Counted from the stretch's first letter, positions 1 to 8,672 are shown. The stretch: 64,000 bases of DNA from Streptomyces hygroscopicus (GCA_002021875.1 CP018627.1:4836001-4900000), one strand, 5' to 3'. The notes: a model not told the origin generated them from the letters alone. Program-made: numbers and translations.

Positions 1-350
1 TCAAGGCCCCCACGGTCTTCGAGCGGGTCGGCCGGCTCAGCGGCGGCAACCAGCAGAAGGTCGTCCTCAGCAAGTGGATCTTCGCCGGTCCCGAGGTGCT
101 CATCCTCGACGAGCCCACCCGTGGCATCGACGTCGGGGCCAAGTACGAGATCTACACGGTCATCAACGACCTTGCGGCCCAGGGCAAGGCCGTCATCTTC
201 ATCTCCTCCGAGCTGGGCGAGCTGCTGGGGATGTGCGACCGGATCTACACGATGGCGGCCGGGCGGCTGACCGGGGAGGTTCCCCGGGACGAGGCGACCC
301 AGGAAGTTCTGATGCGCCACATGACGAGGGACAGAGGAGACGAAGGATGA
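1..350 (+). CDS. Monosaccharide ABC importer ATP-binding protein, C-terminal part
   Basis: Partial gene, cut by the left window edge and open from base 3. It hydrolyses ATP to drive a CUT2-class sugar importer at the membrane. Visible elements are the signature LSGGNQQK, Walker B ([12 protein letters not shown]) and the H-loop region, where the usual His is replaced in the ISSELGELL context typical of sugar ABC ATPases with a degenerate second cassette. It belongs to the MmsA/XylG/GguA group, and only the second nucleotide-binding domain is present. The stop overlaps the ATG of the permease (ATGA at 347-350), so the two are translationally coupled. Confidence 0.93.
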   Translation, partial: KAPTVFERVGRLSGGNQQKVVLSKWIFAGPEVLILDEPTRGIDVGAKYEIYTVINDLAAQGKAVIFISSELGELLGMCDRIYTMAAGRLTGEVPRDEATQEVLMRHMTRDRGDEG

Positions 351-1579
351 GCACGGCCACCCAGAAGACCGAGAGCCCGGCCCCACCGCCGGCCGAGGGC
401 TCGCCCAGCGTCGGGACGCTGCTGCTGGAGAGCATGCGGTCCAATATGCGGCAGTACGGGATGCTGGTCGCGCTCGCCCTGATCATCGTCATCTTCCAGA
501 TCTGGTCGGACGACATCCTGCTGCGGCCGCTGAACGTCACCAACCTGGTGCAGCAGAACGGCTATATCCTCATCCTCGCGATCGGCATGATGATCGTGAT
601 CATCGCGGGGCATATCGATCTGTCGGTCGGCTCGCTGGTCGCCTTCATCGGCGCGGCCGCCGGCGTGATGATGATCAAGCACGATATGCCGTGGGGCCTC
701 GCGGTCGTCCTCTGTCTGCTGCTCGGCGCGGTGGCCGGGGCCTGGCAGGGTTTCTGGATCGCCTACATAGGCATCCCGTCCTTCATCGTCACCCTGGCCG
801 GAATGCTGGCCTTCCGCGGCGGAACCCAGATCCTGCTGGACGGTCAGTCCCTGTCGCCGTTCCCCGACGGCTTCGAGAAGATGAGCACCGGCTTCATCCC
901 GGAGATGGGCCCGTACACGCAGTACCACAACCCCACGATGGTGATCGGCCTCGTCGTCTGCGCCGCCGCCGTCTGGCAGGAGTGGCGCGCCCGGCAGCAG
1001 CGGGCCGCCTATGAGCTGGATGTGGTGCCGCTGGGGCTGTTCTTCGTCAAGTGCGCCGCGATCGTGGCCGCCGTGATGGCCTTCACCATGACGCTGTCGA
1101 GCTGGCACGGGGCGCCGTACGGGCTGCTGGTCCTGGCCGTGCTCTTCGTCCTGTTCAGCTTCGTGATGCGCAACACCGTGGTCGGGCGGCATGTGTACGC
1201 CCTCGGCGGCAACCAGCCGGCGGCCAAGCTGTCGGGGGTCCGGGACAAGCGCGTCACCTTCATGGTCTTCGTCAACATGGGTGTGCTGTCCGCCCTCGCC
1301 GGTCTGGTCTTCGCCGCCCGGCTGGGCTCCGCCACCCCCAGCGCGGGCCTCAACTTCGAGCTCGAGGCCATCGCCGCCGCGTTCATCGGCGGCGCCTCGG
1401 CCAGCGGCGGTGTGGGCACGGTGCTCGGCGCGATCATCGGTGGTCTGGTGCTCGGGGTGCTCAACAACGGCATGTCGCTGGTCGGCATCGGCACCGACTA
1501 CCAACAGGTGATCAAGGGTCTGGTGCTGCTGGCGGCGGTCGGCTTCGATGTCTGGAACAAGCGCAAGGTCGGGTCGTAA
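347..1579 (+). CDS. Monosaccharide ABC importer permease (MmsB/GguB/XylH type)
   Basis: 410-aa inner-membrane permease of a CUT2 sugar importer (BPD_transp_2 family). The start was chosen at the ATG overlapping the ATPase stop; a longer open frame upstream is only read-through. The N-terminal ~30 residues are Pro/Ala-rich and cytoplasmic, followed by about ten hydrophobic segments. The conserved block [17 protein letters not shown] lies near residue 90 and the C-terminal [12 protein letters not shown] block near 370, both characteristic of MmsB/XylH. The downstream aldose epimerase fits uptake of pentoses or hexoses. The exact sugar cannot be read from sequence. Confidence 0.93.
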   Translation: MSTATQKTESPAPPPAEGSPSVGTLLLESMRSNMRQYGMLVALALIIVIFQIWSDDILLRPLNVTNLVQQNGYILILAIGMMIVIIAGHIDLSVGSLVAFIGAAAGVMMIKHDMPWGLAVVLCLLLGAVAGAWQGFWIAYIGIPSFIVTLAGMLAFRGGTQILLDGQSLSPFPDGFEKMSTGFIPEMGPYTQYHNPTMVIGLVVCAAAVWQEWRARQQRAAYELDVVPLGLFFVKCAAIVAAVMAFTMTLSSWHGAPYGLLVLAVLFVLFSFVMRNTVVGRHVYALGGNQPAAKLSGVRDKRVTFMVFVNMGVLSALAGLVFAARLGSATPSAGLNFELEAIAAAFIGGASASGGVGTVLGAIIGGLVLGVLNNGMSLVGIGTDYQQVIKGLVLLAAVGFDVWNKRKVGS

Positions 1580-1583
1580 CTAA

Positions 1584-1646
1584 CCCCTCGACCGCGGGAT
1601 CGTCACCCCTCGACCGCGGGGTGACGCCCCCTCGACCGCGGGGTCA
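1584..1646 (+). repeat. Triple ~22-bp tandem repeat between permease and epimerase
   Basis: The sequence CCCTCGACCGCGGG recurs three times at 22-23 bp spacing. The middle copy forms the hairpin listed separately. No gene is present in this 135-bp gap. Confidence 0.8.
1602..1625 (+). terminator. Hairpin after sugar permease gene
   Basis: Perfect 8-bp stem GTCACCCC / GGGGTGAC with an 8-nt loop, 22 bp after the permease stop. There is no clear T tract, which is common for Streptomyces terminators. It may attenuate rather than fully end transcription before the epimerase. Confidence 0.5.
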
Positions 1647-1714
1647 TGGCCCGTCGGCTGCCGGGTCGTACCCCGTCAGCTGTCCCTCTTGGATCTAGCC
1701 TTAGGGAGCCGCAT

Positions 1715-2908
1715 ATGACCACGAGCAGACGCACGGTGATCACGGCTGCGGCGGCGGCCGGACTGGCGGCATCGGCCGCCACGACCGGCACCGCCCACGC
1801 GAAGAGCGGGGGAGACTCCGCGGGCAGCGGGGGAGACTCCGCGGGCAAGGGAGGCGCGGTGAAGGAACACTTCGGCACGCTCGCGGACGGCACGGACGTC
1901 GACCGCTGGACGATCGAGAACGGCCGCACCCGGCTGCGCGTGCTCAGCTACGGCGGCATCGTCCAGAGCCTGGAGATCCCCGACCGGCACGGCCGCCGCG
2001 CCAATGTGTCGCTCGGCTTCGACGACCTGGACTCCTACGTCGCCAACAGCCCGTACTTCGGCGCCCTCATCGGCCGCTACGGCAACCGCATCGCCCGCGG
2101 CACCTTCACGCTGGACGGCAAGAAGTACCAGCTCCCGATCAACGACGGGCCGAACAGCCTGCACGGCGGCGACAAGGGCTTCGACAAGCACCTCTGGTCC
2201 GTGGCGGCGTTCCGCAAGGGCGCGGACGTGGGGCTCACCCTGCGCCGGGTCAGCCCCGACGGCGAGATGGGCTACCCCGGCACGCTCACCGTGCGCGTGG
2301 ACTACACGCTCACGGCGGAGGGCGACTTCCGCATCGACTACGAGGCCACGACCGACAAGGCCACGGTCGTGAACCTCACCAACCACACGTACTACAACCT
2401 GGCCGGGGAGGGCAGCGGCTCCATCTACAACCACCGGCTGGAGATCGCCGCCGCCCGCTACACCCCGGTCGACAAGACCCTCATCCCCACCGGCGAACTC
2501 GCCAGGGTGGCCGGGACCCCGTTCGACTTCCGCCGCGCCAAGGAGATCGGCCGGGACATCCGGGAGGCGCACCAGCAGGTGCTCTACGGGCAGGGGATCG
2601 ACCACAACTTCGTGCTGGACAAGGGCATCACCAGCCGTCCCGAGCACTTCCTGACGGTGACCGAGCCGGAGTCCGGCCGGGTGATGCGGATCGCCACGAC
2701 CGAGCCCGGAGTGCAGTTCTACACCGGCAACTTCCTGACCGGCACGTTCGCGGGAACGTCGGGGAAGGTCTACCGGCAGGGTGACGCCTTCGCCCTGGAG
2801 ACCCAGCACTTCCCGGACTCGCCGAACCAGCCGTCGTTCCCGTCGACGGTGCTGCGGCCGGGGCAGACGTACCGGTCGACGACCGTGCACTCGTTCTCGA
2901 CGCGCTGA
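1715..2908 (+). CDS. Exported aldose 1-epimerase (mutarotase)
   Basis: 397-aa GalM-family enzyme interconverting alpha and beta anomers of aldoses. The N-terminus MTTSRRTVITAAAAAG looks like a Tat signal (twin Arg then hydrophobic Ala stretch, cleavage near TAHA), so it acts outside the cell, followed by a short Gly/Ser linker. Family motifs include NRIARGTF, NDGPNSLHGG, NLTNHTYYNL (catalytic His) and, near the C-terminus, ETQHFPDSPNQPSFP (catalytic Glu). The start at 1715 was preferred over an upstream in-frame start because it gives a clean signal peptide and sits behind AGGGAGCC-like purines. It lies beside the monosaccharide importer, so it probably equilibrates sugars released by secreted hydrolases before uptake. 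Confidence 0.93.
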   Translation: MTTSRRTVITAAAAAGLAASAATTGTAHAKSGGDSAGSGGDSAGKGGAVKEHFGTLADGTDVDRWTIENGRTRLRVLSYGGIVQSLEIPDRHGRRANVSLGFDDLDSYVANSPYFGALIGRYGNRIARGTFTLDGKKYQLPINDGPNSLHGGDKGFDKHLWSVAAFRKGADVGLTLRRVSPDGEMGYPGTLTVRVDYTLTAEGDFRIDYEATTDKATVVNLTNHTYYNLAGEGSGSIYNHRLEIAAARYTPVDKTLIPTGELARVAGTPFDFRRAKEIGRDIREAHQQVLYGQGIDHNFVLDKGITSRPEHFLTVTEPESGRVMRIATTEPGVQFYTGNFLTGTFAGTSGKVYRQGDAFALETQHFPDSPNQPSFPSTVLRPGQTYRSTTVHSFSTR

Positions 2909-2945
2909 GCGGCTCCGCGGCGCGCGGCCCTGTAGCTCATCGGTT

Positions 2946-2985
2946 CCCCTCCCGTACCGTGCTCAAGAGCACGGTACGGGAGGGG
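2946..2985. terminator. Strong perfect inverted repeat terminator
   Basis: 19-bp arms (CCCCTCCCGTACCGTGCTC and its exact complement) separated by AA, followed by TTGTCGTTT. It ends the importer-epimerase unit. This is the longest perfect hairpin seen in the left half of the window. Confidence 0.88.
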
Positions 2986-3067
2986 TTGTCGTTTCCCCCG
3001 GCCCCGGCCCCCGGCCTCCGTCATCCGGCCCCCGTCATCCGTCACGCCTCACCCGAGAGGACCCCGC

Positions 3068-4342
3068 ATGAGACCGATTCGCCCCCGGCTCGCCCTGCTC
3101 GGCGCCGCCCTGCTCGCCGCCACTCCCCTGGCCCTCGCCACCCCGGCGACGGCCACGGCCGACACCACCGCCGCCCCCACCGTGGAGGAGCGACGGCTCG
3201 ACAAGGCCGTGCCGCAGGAGATCCTTCGCCGCAGCGGGTTCGACGACGCGGCGCCGGACTTCGCCCGCGCACTGGCGGGCGTAGGGTCCCCTGCCGAGGC
3301 CGAGCGAGTGATCACCCACGAGGGCCGGGCCCTGTGGCAGCGGGCGGTGGACCGCGTACAGGGCCGGGGCCCCGCGGGCGGGGACCTGAGCAGGGACGAC
3401 GACCGGCCGCTGTACTGGGCGCGGCTCGGCATGACCCGCGCATTCGGCGAGTGGCAGCCGGGCTTCCCGCTCACCGACGCCCGCCGCGCCGCGCTCCTGC
3501 GCACCCTGGAGCGCACCTCGCGCGGCGAGGACTCGCTCGACCTCCCGGCGGGCAAGCACATCAAGCGCATCGTGGTCACCGGCTTCGACCCGTTCCAACT
3601 GGACGACGACGTACGCCGCTCCAACCCCTCCGGCGCGGCGGCGCTCGCCCTGGATGGCACAACGATCCGTACGGACAGCGGCCCGGCCCGCGTCGAGACC
3701 GCCGTCTTCCCCGTCCGCTGGACGGACTTCGCGGACGGCACGGTCGAGCGGACGCTGCTGCCCGCCTTCCGGTCGGGCCCGCGCCGGGTGGACGCGTTCA
3801 TGACGGTGAGCCAGGGCCGGGTGGGCCGCTTCGACGTCGAGCGCACCAACGGCGCCTGGCGGGGCGGCTACCCCGACAACGCGAACATCTCCCGGACCGA
3901 GACCGCGCCCATCCCGTCCGATGTGCCGACCCAGCACCCCCAGCCCCAGTGGACGACGACCACCCTCCCCTACGAGAAGATCGTCGCGGCGGACACCGGC
4001 CCCACCCCCGTCTACGACCACACCGAGGTCACCGAGATCCCGGCGGGCGCCACGGCCCCGGTGGTCCGGCCGAACGGCCCGACCCCCGGCTCGACGGCCC
4101 GCGCGGGCGGTGGCGGCGACTACCTCTCCAACGAGATCGCCTACCGCGCCACCCTGCTGCGCGACGCGGTCGGCCTGAAGGCCCCGGGCGGCCATCTCCA
4201 CACCCCGGTCCTGCAATTCGGCCCGAACAACACCGACCCCACCACGGGCCAGATCACCGACCCCGACTTCGTCCACAACCGCGAAGCCATCACCGCCCAG
4301 GTCCGCTCAATCCTCACCGTGGCCGCGACCACGACCCGTTGA
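3068..4342 (+). CDS. Secreted pyroglutamyl-peptidase-I-like protein with Ser in place of catalytic Cys
   Basis: 424 aa. Residues 1-31 form a Sec signal peptide. Residues ~31-165 are a helical extension absent from classical enzymes. From residue 166 the protein matches the C15 peptidase fold: VTGFDPF (171-176), NPSGAAA, a central VSQGRVGRFDVERTNG block holding the expected catalytic Glu (E258), then GGDYLSNEIAYR and GHLHTP with the catalytic-type His. In true pyroglutamyl peptidases the nucleophile is Cys in a YLCN-like motif; here that position is Ser354. The usual family length is ~200-220 aa. It may be a non-peptidase, a Ser variant or a binding protein. It has its own promoter region downstream of a strong terminator. 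Confidence 0.82.
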   Translation: MRPIRPRLALLGAALLAATPLALATPATATADTTAAPTVEERRLDKAVPQEILRRSGFDDAAPDFARALAGVGSPAEAERVITHEGRALWQRAVDRVQGRGPAGGDLSRDDDRPLYWARLGMTRAFGEWQPGFPLTDARRAALLRTLERTSRGEDSLDLPAGKHIKRIVVTGFDPFQLDDDVRRSNPSGAAALALDGTTIRTDSGPARVETAVFPVRWTDFADGTVERTLLPAFRSGPRRVDAFMTVSQGRVGRFDVERTNGAWRGGYPDNANISRTETAPIPSDVPTQHPQPQWTTTTLPYEKIVAADTGPTPVYDHTEVTEIPAGATAPVVRPNGPTPGSTARAGGGGDYLSNEIAYRATLLRDAVGLKAPGGHLHTPVLQFGPNNTDPTTGQITDPDFVHNREAITAQVRSILTVAATTTR

Positions 4343-4627
4343 GGCCCCGGGCCCGAGGCGCTCACTCTTGGGGAAGTGGTCGCCCGGATCGCCTCGGCCA
4401 CCGGGTGGCCCTACCGCTATGTCCCCGAGACCGTGGAGGAAGCGTTCGCGCGGCGGTGGCGGCTGGGCGTCAGCGGAGTGCAGATCGAGAGCTGGATCTC
4501 GTGGTACCAGGCCATCGCGAGCGGCGAGCTGTCCGCGGTGACCGATGTCGTCCCACGGATCACCGGCTCGCCCGCGACCCCGGCCGAGCGGGCCGGCTGG
4601 TGGCCCGCGCCCAAGACGGCCTTGTAG
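4343..4627 (+). pseudogene. C-terminal remnant of an NmrA/SDR-type NAD(P)-binding protein
   Basis: Immediately after the stop of the previous gene the same frame reads PEALTLGEVVARIASATG..., then RYVPETVEEAFARR and a C-terminus ending in APKTAL. This is the typical final ~90 residues of NmrA-like nucleoside-diphosphate-sugar epimerase/reductase proteins. The Rossmann N-terminal part with its GxxGxxG is missing, and no start with a ribosome binding site is evident (a GTG at 4376 is mid-domain). It looks like a deletion relic fused by chance behind the secreted peptidase-like gene. Confidence 0.72.
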
Positions 4628-4658
4628 CCACTGCGCCGCAGGCCCTTACGACGCCCCG

Positions 4659-5462
4659 TTACGGCGCGCCGTTCAAGGCTCCCGCCGGGCCCCCCGCCGT
4701 CTCGCCCTGCGGCGCCGCGTCCTCGTCCTCGCCCGTCAGGTCGCGGACCAGCAGGGTCGCGCCCGCGACGGCGCCCGGCATCAGGAAGACCGCGACCAGG
4801 GGGAGGAGGTAGAGGAGCGCCAGGGGGACGCCGAAGCCGAGGGCGAGGAGGCGGCGGGAGTGGAGCATGCGGCGGCGGTCCTTCAGCAGGATCCCGCGGC
4901 GCAGCAGGGCGATCGAGGTCAGCTCCTCGGTGAGGAAGAAGCCGGTCACGCAGAAGGCCAGCGCGGGGATCACGGTCTGGCCGACGCCCGGGATGAAGCC
5001 GAGCGCGAAGAAGAGCACGCTCCAGAGGGTGACGCGGATGAGCAGGGCGATGGCCTCGCGCAGCCCTATCCACAGCTCCGCCCAGATCGACAGGCCGGAG
5101 TCGGGGACCGCGCCGCCCTCGGAGCGGTCGACCTGTTCGGAGAGCGACTCGTAGAAGGGCTGGCCGACCAGGAGCGTGACCGCGGTGAAGGTGAGGACGG
5201 CGAGGAAGAGGCAGGTGGCGGCGAAGAGGATCGTGAGGGCGCCGCGGAAGATGCCGAGCCAGGGTGAGGACCAGTCGTCGGCGAAGGGCGTGGCCCATGC
5301 GATGACGTCATCGGTCCAGAAGAAGAGGGCGACGAGGGCCGCCGCGTAGCCGACGAGGGTGATCAGGGCGGGAATCATCCCGAACCCCCACCATCTCCCG
5401 TGCCGGGCCGCCCAGCGCTGCCCCTTCATCAGGTAACCGAAGCCACTCACAAGATCACGCAT
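4659..5462 (-). CDS. EI24-domain (CysZ-like) integral membrane protein
   Basis: 267 aa with hydrophobic segments near residues 28-48, 75-105, 135-165 and 205-235, and a charged C-terminal tail (GEDEDAAPQ). The pattern GFGYLMKG...WWGFGMIPALI at the N-terminus and GFIPGVGQTVIPALAF in the middle is that of the EI24/CysZ family, whose best-known member transports sulfate. The actinobacterial members are functionally uncharacterised. It runs toward the pseudogene remnant and stands alone on its strand. Confidence 0.82.
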   Translation of the reverse strand: MRDLVSGFGYLMKGQRWAARHGRWWGFGMIPALITLVGYAAALVALFFWTDDVIAWATPFADDWSSPWLGIFRGALTILFAATCLFLAVLTFTAVTLLVGQPFYESLSEQVDRSEGGAVPDSGLSIWAELWIGLREAIALLIRVTLWSVLFFALGFIPGVGQTVIPALAFCVTGFFLTEELTSIALLRRGILLKDRRRMLHSRRLLALGFGVPLALLYLLPLVAVFLMPGAVAGATLLVRDLTGEDEDAAPQGETAGGPAGALNGAP

Positions 5463-5480
5463 GGGCCGAAGCCTACTGGC

Positions 5481-6866
5481 CTAGCGTGGCGCGAAAAGGA
5501 CGCCGAGTTTATCGATCTCGTCACCGGCGCGGCCGGTGAACCCCACGATCCGCCAGCCAGCGGGAGCGGTATAGGTGGCGGCGTCCGACGTGGGCGATCC
5601 GGCCGTCACCGTACGGCCCGTGTCGGTGGTGAACGCCGCCGAGAAGACACGGGTGCGGCCGTCCTTCTGGCCCCGGGTGAGGGTCACGGAGGTGAGGTGT
5701 TCGGCGGGGCCGAGGGTGAGGGAGACCGGGGTGCCGCCCGTGCCGCCGTGGGTGAGGGCCGCCCCGCCGTCCATGGCCAGGGACACCGCGTCCAGCCGGG
5801 AGCCGCCGCGCAGGGTGAGGGTGCGGGGCGCGGGCGGTGCGGCGGACAGGTCGTCGGCGTCGTTGAAGGCGGTGCCGTGCGGACCGCCGAACTGGTCGCT
5901 GCCGCGCAGGGCGCCGGAGGTGCGCCAGGACAGGTCCACGGTGTGCGGATAGTGGTCGGACAGCGGCTTGCCGTCGGCGTCGAGGAACGACGTGTGCTCG
6001 TTGTGATACCGGGTGGCGGCGAGCGAGAGCAGCGGGCCGGAGCGGTAGAGGACCTTGTCCACGACCTCGCAGGTGTCGGTGACGTTCTCGGGGTCGCAGA
6101 CGAGGGCGTCGGAACCGGCGGGCGGCGCCGAGCCGCCACGGACGAGGTCCACCCACGCGTCGGTGAGGCCGTTGCGGGTGGCCAGGTCGCGGATGTTGTC
6201 GGCGGCGCGGGTGTAGCGGGTGTTGGTGTCGCCCATGACGAGCACCGCGTTGCCGGCGGAGTTGGCGGTGATGTAGTCGGAGAGCTGGGTGACGTTGGCG
6301 CGGCGCGCGGCGAGGTCGGCGTCCGCCGTCCCCGCGTTGGTGTGCACGTTGTACAGGTCGAGATACGCGCCCTCGGCCAGCCGCACCCGGGCGAGGGTGA
6401 AGCCCTTCGGGGTGAGGCAGTCGGTGCCGTTGCACCGGTTCCACTTCACCCGCTCGATGTCGTCGTACGGCAGGTCGGAGAGGGTGTTGAGGCCGTCCCC
6501 GAAGGCCGCGCCACCGCTGGTGGGGGTGCGGTACGGGTGGTCGTCACCGGCGTAGAGCGCGGCGTGGTAGTTGAAGTCCTCCTGGACGTTCACGATGTCG
6601 TACGCGCCGAGCCGGGGCGATATCAGCGGGGTGTTCTTGGCGGGATGGCCGGACGACAGGCCCTCGGGGAGCCCGGCCACGTTGTAGGTGAGCACATTGA
6701 ACGTGCCGGTGGCGACCCCGGGGGCCCCGGCGCTCCGGGACACCTTGGCGTCCGAGGTGGCGCGGGGCACCTTGGCATCCGCCACCGCGGGCGTGGCGCC
6801 GGATGTGGTCGCGCAGAGCGTGAGCGCCGCCGCGGCCGCGACGGCTAAGCGTCCGATGATTCTCAA
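5481..6866 (-). CDS. Secreted endonuclease/exonuclease/phosphatase-family phosphodiesterase with C-terminal jacalin-like lectin domain
   Basis: 461 aa. Signal peptide at residues 1-29 (RIIGRLAVAAAAALTLC...PAVA). The EEP fold spans ~55-315: NVLTYNVAG, NVQEDF (metal-binding Glu96), a Cys-containing NRCNGTDCL loop, NVHTNAG, VMGDTNTRY and SDHYPHTVDL (catalytic Asp-His). This resembles bacterial sphingomyelinase/phospholipase-C-like members. Residues ~320-461 look like a jacalin-type beta-prism (FGGPHGTAFND, LTLRGGSRLDAVSL, GWRIVGFTGRAGDEIDKLGVLF), which would bind sugars. The start is TTG with AGAGGA seven bases upstream. Codon 7 is TTA, the only in-frame TTA I found in the window, so translation should need the bldA tRNA. 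Divergent from the PHP gene. Confidence 0.88.
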   Translation of the reverse strand: MRIIGRLAVAAAAALTLCATTSGATPAVADAKVPRATSDAKVSRSAGAPGVATGTFNVLTYNVAGLPEGLSSGHPAKNTPLISPRLGAYDIVNVQEDFNYHAALYAGDDHPYRTPTSGGAAFGDGLNTLSDLPYDDIERVKWNRCNGTDCLTPKGFTLARVRLAEGAYLDLYNVHTNAGTADADLAARRANVTQLSDYITANSAGNAVLVMGDTNTRYTRAADNIRDLATRNGLTDAWVDLVRGGSAPPAGSDALVCDPENVTDTCEVVDKVLYRSGPLLSLAATRYHNEHTSFLDADGKPLSDHYPHTVDLSWRTSGALRGSDQFGGPHGTAFNDADDLSAAPPAPRTLTLRGGSRLDAVSLAMDGGAALTHGGTGGTPVSLTLGPAEHLTSVTLTRGQKDGRTRVFSAAFTTDTGRTVTAGSPTSDAATYTAPAGWRIVGFTGRAGDEIDKLGVLFAPR

Positions 6867-6919
6867 GGAGACATCCTCTCGGCTGATGACCGGTGACGAG
6901 GGGCTGTTGGGCGTGCGGT

Positions 6920-6941
6920 GTTCGGCTGGTGTTCAACCGCG
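6920..6941 (+). promoter_or_regulatory. Candidate PhoP (PHO box) direct repeats between two exported phosphoesterase genes
   Basis: Two contiguous 11-nt units, GTTCGGCTGGT and GTTCAACCGCG. Against the Streptomyces PHO-box unit consensus G(G/T)TCAYYYR(G/C)G they match 8 and 10 of 11 positions. They lie 18 bp before the PHP ATG and 53 bp from the EEP start. Spacing and register fit an OmpR-class PhoP site. Confidence 0.55.
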
Positions 6942-6959
6942 TTCCTTACCTTCGCGCTC

Positions 6960-8672
6960 ATGGCTCCCGGACATCACCACCCTCATGATGAACACGCGGT
7001 GCACAGCCTTCCCCCGGCTCTCGACCTGTCCGTACGGGACGAGGAGCTGACCCCCGACCAGCTCTCCCGGCGCTCGATGCTGCGCCGCGCGGGGCTGCTG
7101 GGCGCGGGGCTCGGTGCCGTGAGCGTGCTGGACGGCGGCGCCGCGCGCGCCGTCGCGGCGACCCGCGCGGCGCCCGGCTCCCGGCATCACGGCGGCGGCT
7201 ATCTGTGGCTGGCCGGGGACCATCACATCCACACCCAGTACAGCAACGACGGCAAGTACCGGGTCATCGACCAGGTGCGGCAGGGTGCCCGGCACGGCCT
7301 GGACTGGATGGTGATCACCGACCACGGGAACATCACCCACGCCCGGATCGGGGTCGAGAAGGTCAACCCCGATATCCGCGAGGCGCGCGAGACCCACCGG
7401 GACGCGCTGGTCTTCCAGGGGCTGGAGTGGAACATCCCCGGCGCCGAACACGGCACGGTCTTCGTCCACCCCGGCCGTGACGAGGTGGCGGTCCTCAAGG
7501 AGTTCGAGACCTCCTTCGACGGGTCGGTCAAGAACGCCGGCGACTCCACCCCGCAGAACGAGGCCCTGGCCATCGCCGGTCTTGACTTCCTCTCCGACGC
7601 GGTGCGCCGACGGCGCGTCAAGGCCGCGCTGATGCTCGCCAACCACCCCGCCCGCAAGGGCCTCGACTCCCCGCACGAGATCCGCGGCTGGCGGGACGCC
7701 CAGCCGCATATCGCCGTCGGCATGGAGGGCGCGCCGGGCCACCAGGCCGCCGGGGTCCCGGCCTCCGCACACGGCCCGGGCGGTGCGCGCGGGCTGTACG
7801 AAAACGCCCCCGGCCCCCAGTCCTTCGCCGCGTACCCGGCCGAGTCGTACCGCACCTGGGGCGGCTTCGACTGGATGACGGCGACGGTGGGCGGGCTGTG
7901 GGACAGTCTGCTCGCCGAGGGCAAGCCGTGGTGGATCACCGCCAACTCCGACTCCCACAACGTCTACGCCGACACCGCGATGCGCGGCCCCGGCAGCGAC
8001 TACGAGACCAACGGGCGACAGGACGACCCGGTGTACCGGGGCGGGCTGGACCTGGAGGAGAACGACTACTGGCCGGGCCAGTACAGCCGCACCCATGTGG
8101 GCGCCGAGGACTTCTCGTACGCCGCCGTCATGGACGGCATCCGGGCGGGCCGGGTCTGGGTGGACCACGGCGGCCTGATCAGCGGCCTCGACGCACGGCT
8201 CAGCGGCGGCGAACGTCGCGGCGGGACCGCCGGCGGAGGCCGCTCGGTCACCCTCGGCGGCACTCTGCATGTGGAGCGGGGCACCCGGGTGCGGCTCGAT
8301 ATGGACATCGCGCTGGCGAACGGTCCCAACTGGGCCGGATTCATACCCACGTTGGCGCGGGTGGACGTCATCCAGGGCGAGGTCACGGGGGCGGTGGGCG
8401 ACCGCGACACATTCACGGCGCCGCGCGCTCAAGTGGTCAAGTCGTTCGCGATCAGCCGCACGTCGGGATCGGTGCGGCTCTCCTACGACCTCGGCGCCGT
8501 GGACCGTCCGCTGTATGTACGGCTGCGCGGGACCGACGGCAACCGGACGGCGGTGGGCGCGCGGGGCGCGGCGGTGGATCCGCACGGCCCGGCGATGGAT
8601 GTGCCGGGCGATGCGGATCCCTGGCGCGATCTGTGGTTCTACGCCAACCCCATGTGGGTGCTGCCCTCCTGA
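6960..8672 (+). CDS. Tat-exported PHP-domain metal-dependent phosphoesterase
   Basis: 570 aa. The N-terminal region is His-rich (GHHHPHDEH), followed near residue 38 by a Tat motif (SRRSMLRRAGLLGAG) and an Ala-rich segment. The PHP signature starts near residue 87: DHHIHTQYSNDG, then VITDHGNITHA, GLEWNIPGAEHG, LANHP and ITANSDSHN. Together these supply the His/Asp/Glu ligands of a trinuclear metal site. The C-terminal ~170 residues are beta-rich and unassigned. Exported PHP proteins are thought to act on phosphate esters; the substrate is unknown. ATG at 6960 was chosen over GTG 6918 because it follows the PHO-like repeats, although no strong ribosome binding site is visible. Confidence 0.87.
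   Translation: MAPGHHHPHDEHAVHSLPPALDLSVRDEELTPDQLSRRSMLRRAGLLGAGLGAVSVLDGGAARAVAATRAAPGSRHHGGGYLWLAGDHHIHTQYSNDGKYRVIDQVRQGARHGLDWMVITDHGNITHARIGVEKVNPDIREARETHRDALVFQGLEWNIPGAEHGTVFVHPGRDEVAVLKEFETSFDGSVKNAGDSTPQNEALAIAGLDFLSDAVRRRRVKAALMLANHPARKGLDSPHEIRGWRDAQPHIAVGMEGAPGHQAAGVPASAHGPGGARGLYENAPGPQSFAAYPAESYRTWGGFDWMTATVGGLWDSLLAEGKPWWITANSDSHNVYADTAMRGPGSDYETNGRQDDPVYRGGLDLEENDYWPGQYSRTHVGAEDFSYAAVMDGIRAGRVWVDHGGLISGLDARLSGGERRGGTAGGGRSVTLGGTLHVERGTRVRLDMDIALANGPNWAGFIPTLARVDVIQGEVTGAVGDRDTFTAPRAQVVKSFAISRTSGSVRLSYDLGAVDRPLYVRLRGTDGNRTAVGARGAAVDPHGPAMDVPGDADPWRDLWFYANPMWVLPS

Noticed and set aside
245..1504. 419-codon minus-strand frame opposite the sugar permease
   Set aside because: His/Asp/Glu-rich shadow of a hydrophobic membrane protein gene.
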